The notes beneath the pieces are model-generated. The model had not been told where the DNA came from, made no database searches, and saw only the letters and a list, made by a program, of their open reading frames with translations. The position numbers and the translations under genes are program-made. A stretch of DNA of 64,000 nucleotides from Flavobacteriales bacterium (GTDB lineage: Bacteria; Bacteroidota; Bacteroidia; Flavobacteriales_D; Crocinitomicaceae): assembly GCA_947474675.1 (NCBI GenBank), contig CANJKA010000006.1:1-64000 (forward strand), written 5' to 3'. Positions 63,460 to 64,000 of the stretch are shown here, one piece after another (positions within the stretch are counted from its first letter, which is position 1; every line of letters starts with the position of its first letter).

Positions 63460-64000
63460 ATGATTTCACCAATAATTTTTATCATTTTATCAATCCTTGG
63501 ATTTGGGTTGTTTACAAAAAATGCTCTTAAAATAAGACAAAACATTCTTTTAGGTAGAGATTTAGATCGAACGGATAACAAAGCTGAAAGATGGAAAATC
63601 ATGACACTCGTTGCTTTAGGTCAAAAGAAAATGTTTGCTCGTCCTATTCCAGCAATGTTACACATGGCTTTGTATTTAGCTTTTGTAATTACTCAAATTG
63701 AATTAATTGAGATTATTGTTGATGGTGTATCTAATTCACACAGAATTTTTAGACCATCTTTAGGTGGATTCTATACATTCATGGTCAGTTTTATTGAAAT
63801 ACTTTCTGTTTTAGCTTTTATCGCTACAATTGCTTTTTTATCAAGAAGAAATTTATTGAAACTTCCTCGTTTAAATATGAAAGAATTGGCTGGTTGGCCT
63901 AAGAAAGATGCGAACATGATCTTAATTATGGAATTAACATTAGTGACTTTCATTTTCATGATGAATGGTGCTGATGAAGTTTTGTATTCAAAAGGTTGGT
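63460..64000 (+). CDS. Polytopic membrane protein, likely N-terminus of an (Fe-S)-binding oxidoreductase; 3' end outside window
   Basis: An ATG at 63460 opens a frame that stays open to the window edge (180 codons). It begins with a membrane helix (ISPIIFIILSILGFGLF), then a loop with ARPIPAMLHMALYLAF and three more helices. In Flavobacteriales an (Fe-S)-binding heterodisulfide-reductase-like protein with such a membrane part usually follows the amidase and MCE genes, so I infer that identity; the iron-sulfur cysteines would lie beyond the edge. Confidence 0.7.
   Translation, partial: MISPIIFIILSILGFGLFTKNALKIRQNILLGRDLDRTDNKAERWKIMTLVALGQKKMFARPIPAMLHMALYLAFVITQIELIEIIVDGVSNSHRIFRPSLGGFYTFMVSFIEILSVLAFIATIAFLSRRNLLKLPRLNMKELAGWPKKDANMILIMELTLVTFIFMMNGADEVLYSKGW

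Overview
The window is an AT-rich stretch (roughly 30% G+C by eye) of a chromosome from the phylum Bacteroidota, most likely order Flavobacteriales and plausibly near Crocinitomicaceae/Fluviicola. That placement is inferred from gene content: type IX secretion C-terminal signals (6810-9329 type A, 14700-17699 type B), a GldI-like lipoprotein, S46 and S8 peptidases, LptD, DUF5606, DUF4924 and DUF1987 families, and promoter-like TAnnTTTG boxes. I see no rRNA, tRNA, CRISPR array, complete insertion sequence or prophage. Most of the window is ordinary core chromosome.

Layout. 1-4904: the 3' end of a repetitive, tail-fibre-like surface protein gene meets a minus-strand set of SGNH protein, MBOAT acyltransferase and FAD flavoprotein, which looks like surface polysaccharide modification. 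5093-9329: two divergent secreted subtilases. 9377-14612: DUF5606 protein, rhomboid protease, class IV aminotransferase, two DEAD-box helicases and a YwbE-like protein. 14700-20579: a large T9SS adhesin-like protein with four SprB-like repeats, two FKBP lipoproteins and an M23/LysM peptidase. 20652-26889: membrane protein, solute:sodium symporter, GlmU-like protein and Lon. 26962-31503: membrane-bound AraC regulator, PLP decarboxylase and M1 aminopeptidase.

31569-35099 is regulatory: an orphan LuxR-type response regulator, then a tight set of secreted protein, ECF sigma factor and single-pass membrane protein. 35146-39003 holds a BadF/BcrA-type kinase, a SiaC-like protein, a Skp/OmpH-like lipoprotein, DUF4924 and an XRE/S24 regulator. 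39033-42116 has RecQ diverging from a branched-chain aminotransferase. 42245-46240 has two poorly known envelope proteins and a tandem pair of membrane-anchored TerB/J-domain proteins. 46241-46693 is a repeat-rich intergenic region. 46694-57709 is almost entirely minus strand: a DPP7-like S46 peptidase, then a compact run (two LpxL-type acyltransferases flanking rarA, a BNR protein, an HD hydrolase, a ROK kinase and a GH92 mannosidase). 57962-64000 covers AlgH, LptD, an amidase, an MCE/MlaD protein and the start of a membrane protein that runs off the edge.

Common themes are envelope building (LpxL, LptD, MlaD, amidase, M23, Skp-like), T9SS secretion, and breakdown of peptides and glycoproteins (two S8, S46, M1, GH92). 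No obvious new defence or mobile system is visible. The best leads are a membrane AraC regulator with an extra periplasmic domain, the sigma-factor operon with its unknown secreted partner, the TerB/J-domain pair, and three related intergenic repeat tracts plus a 17-copy tetranucleotide repeat inside a MITE-like interval.
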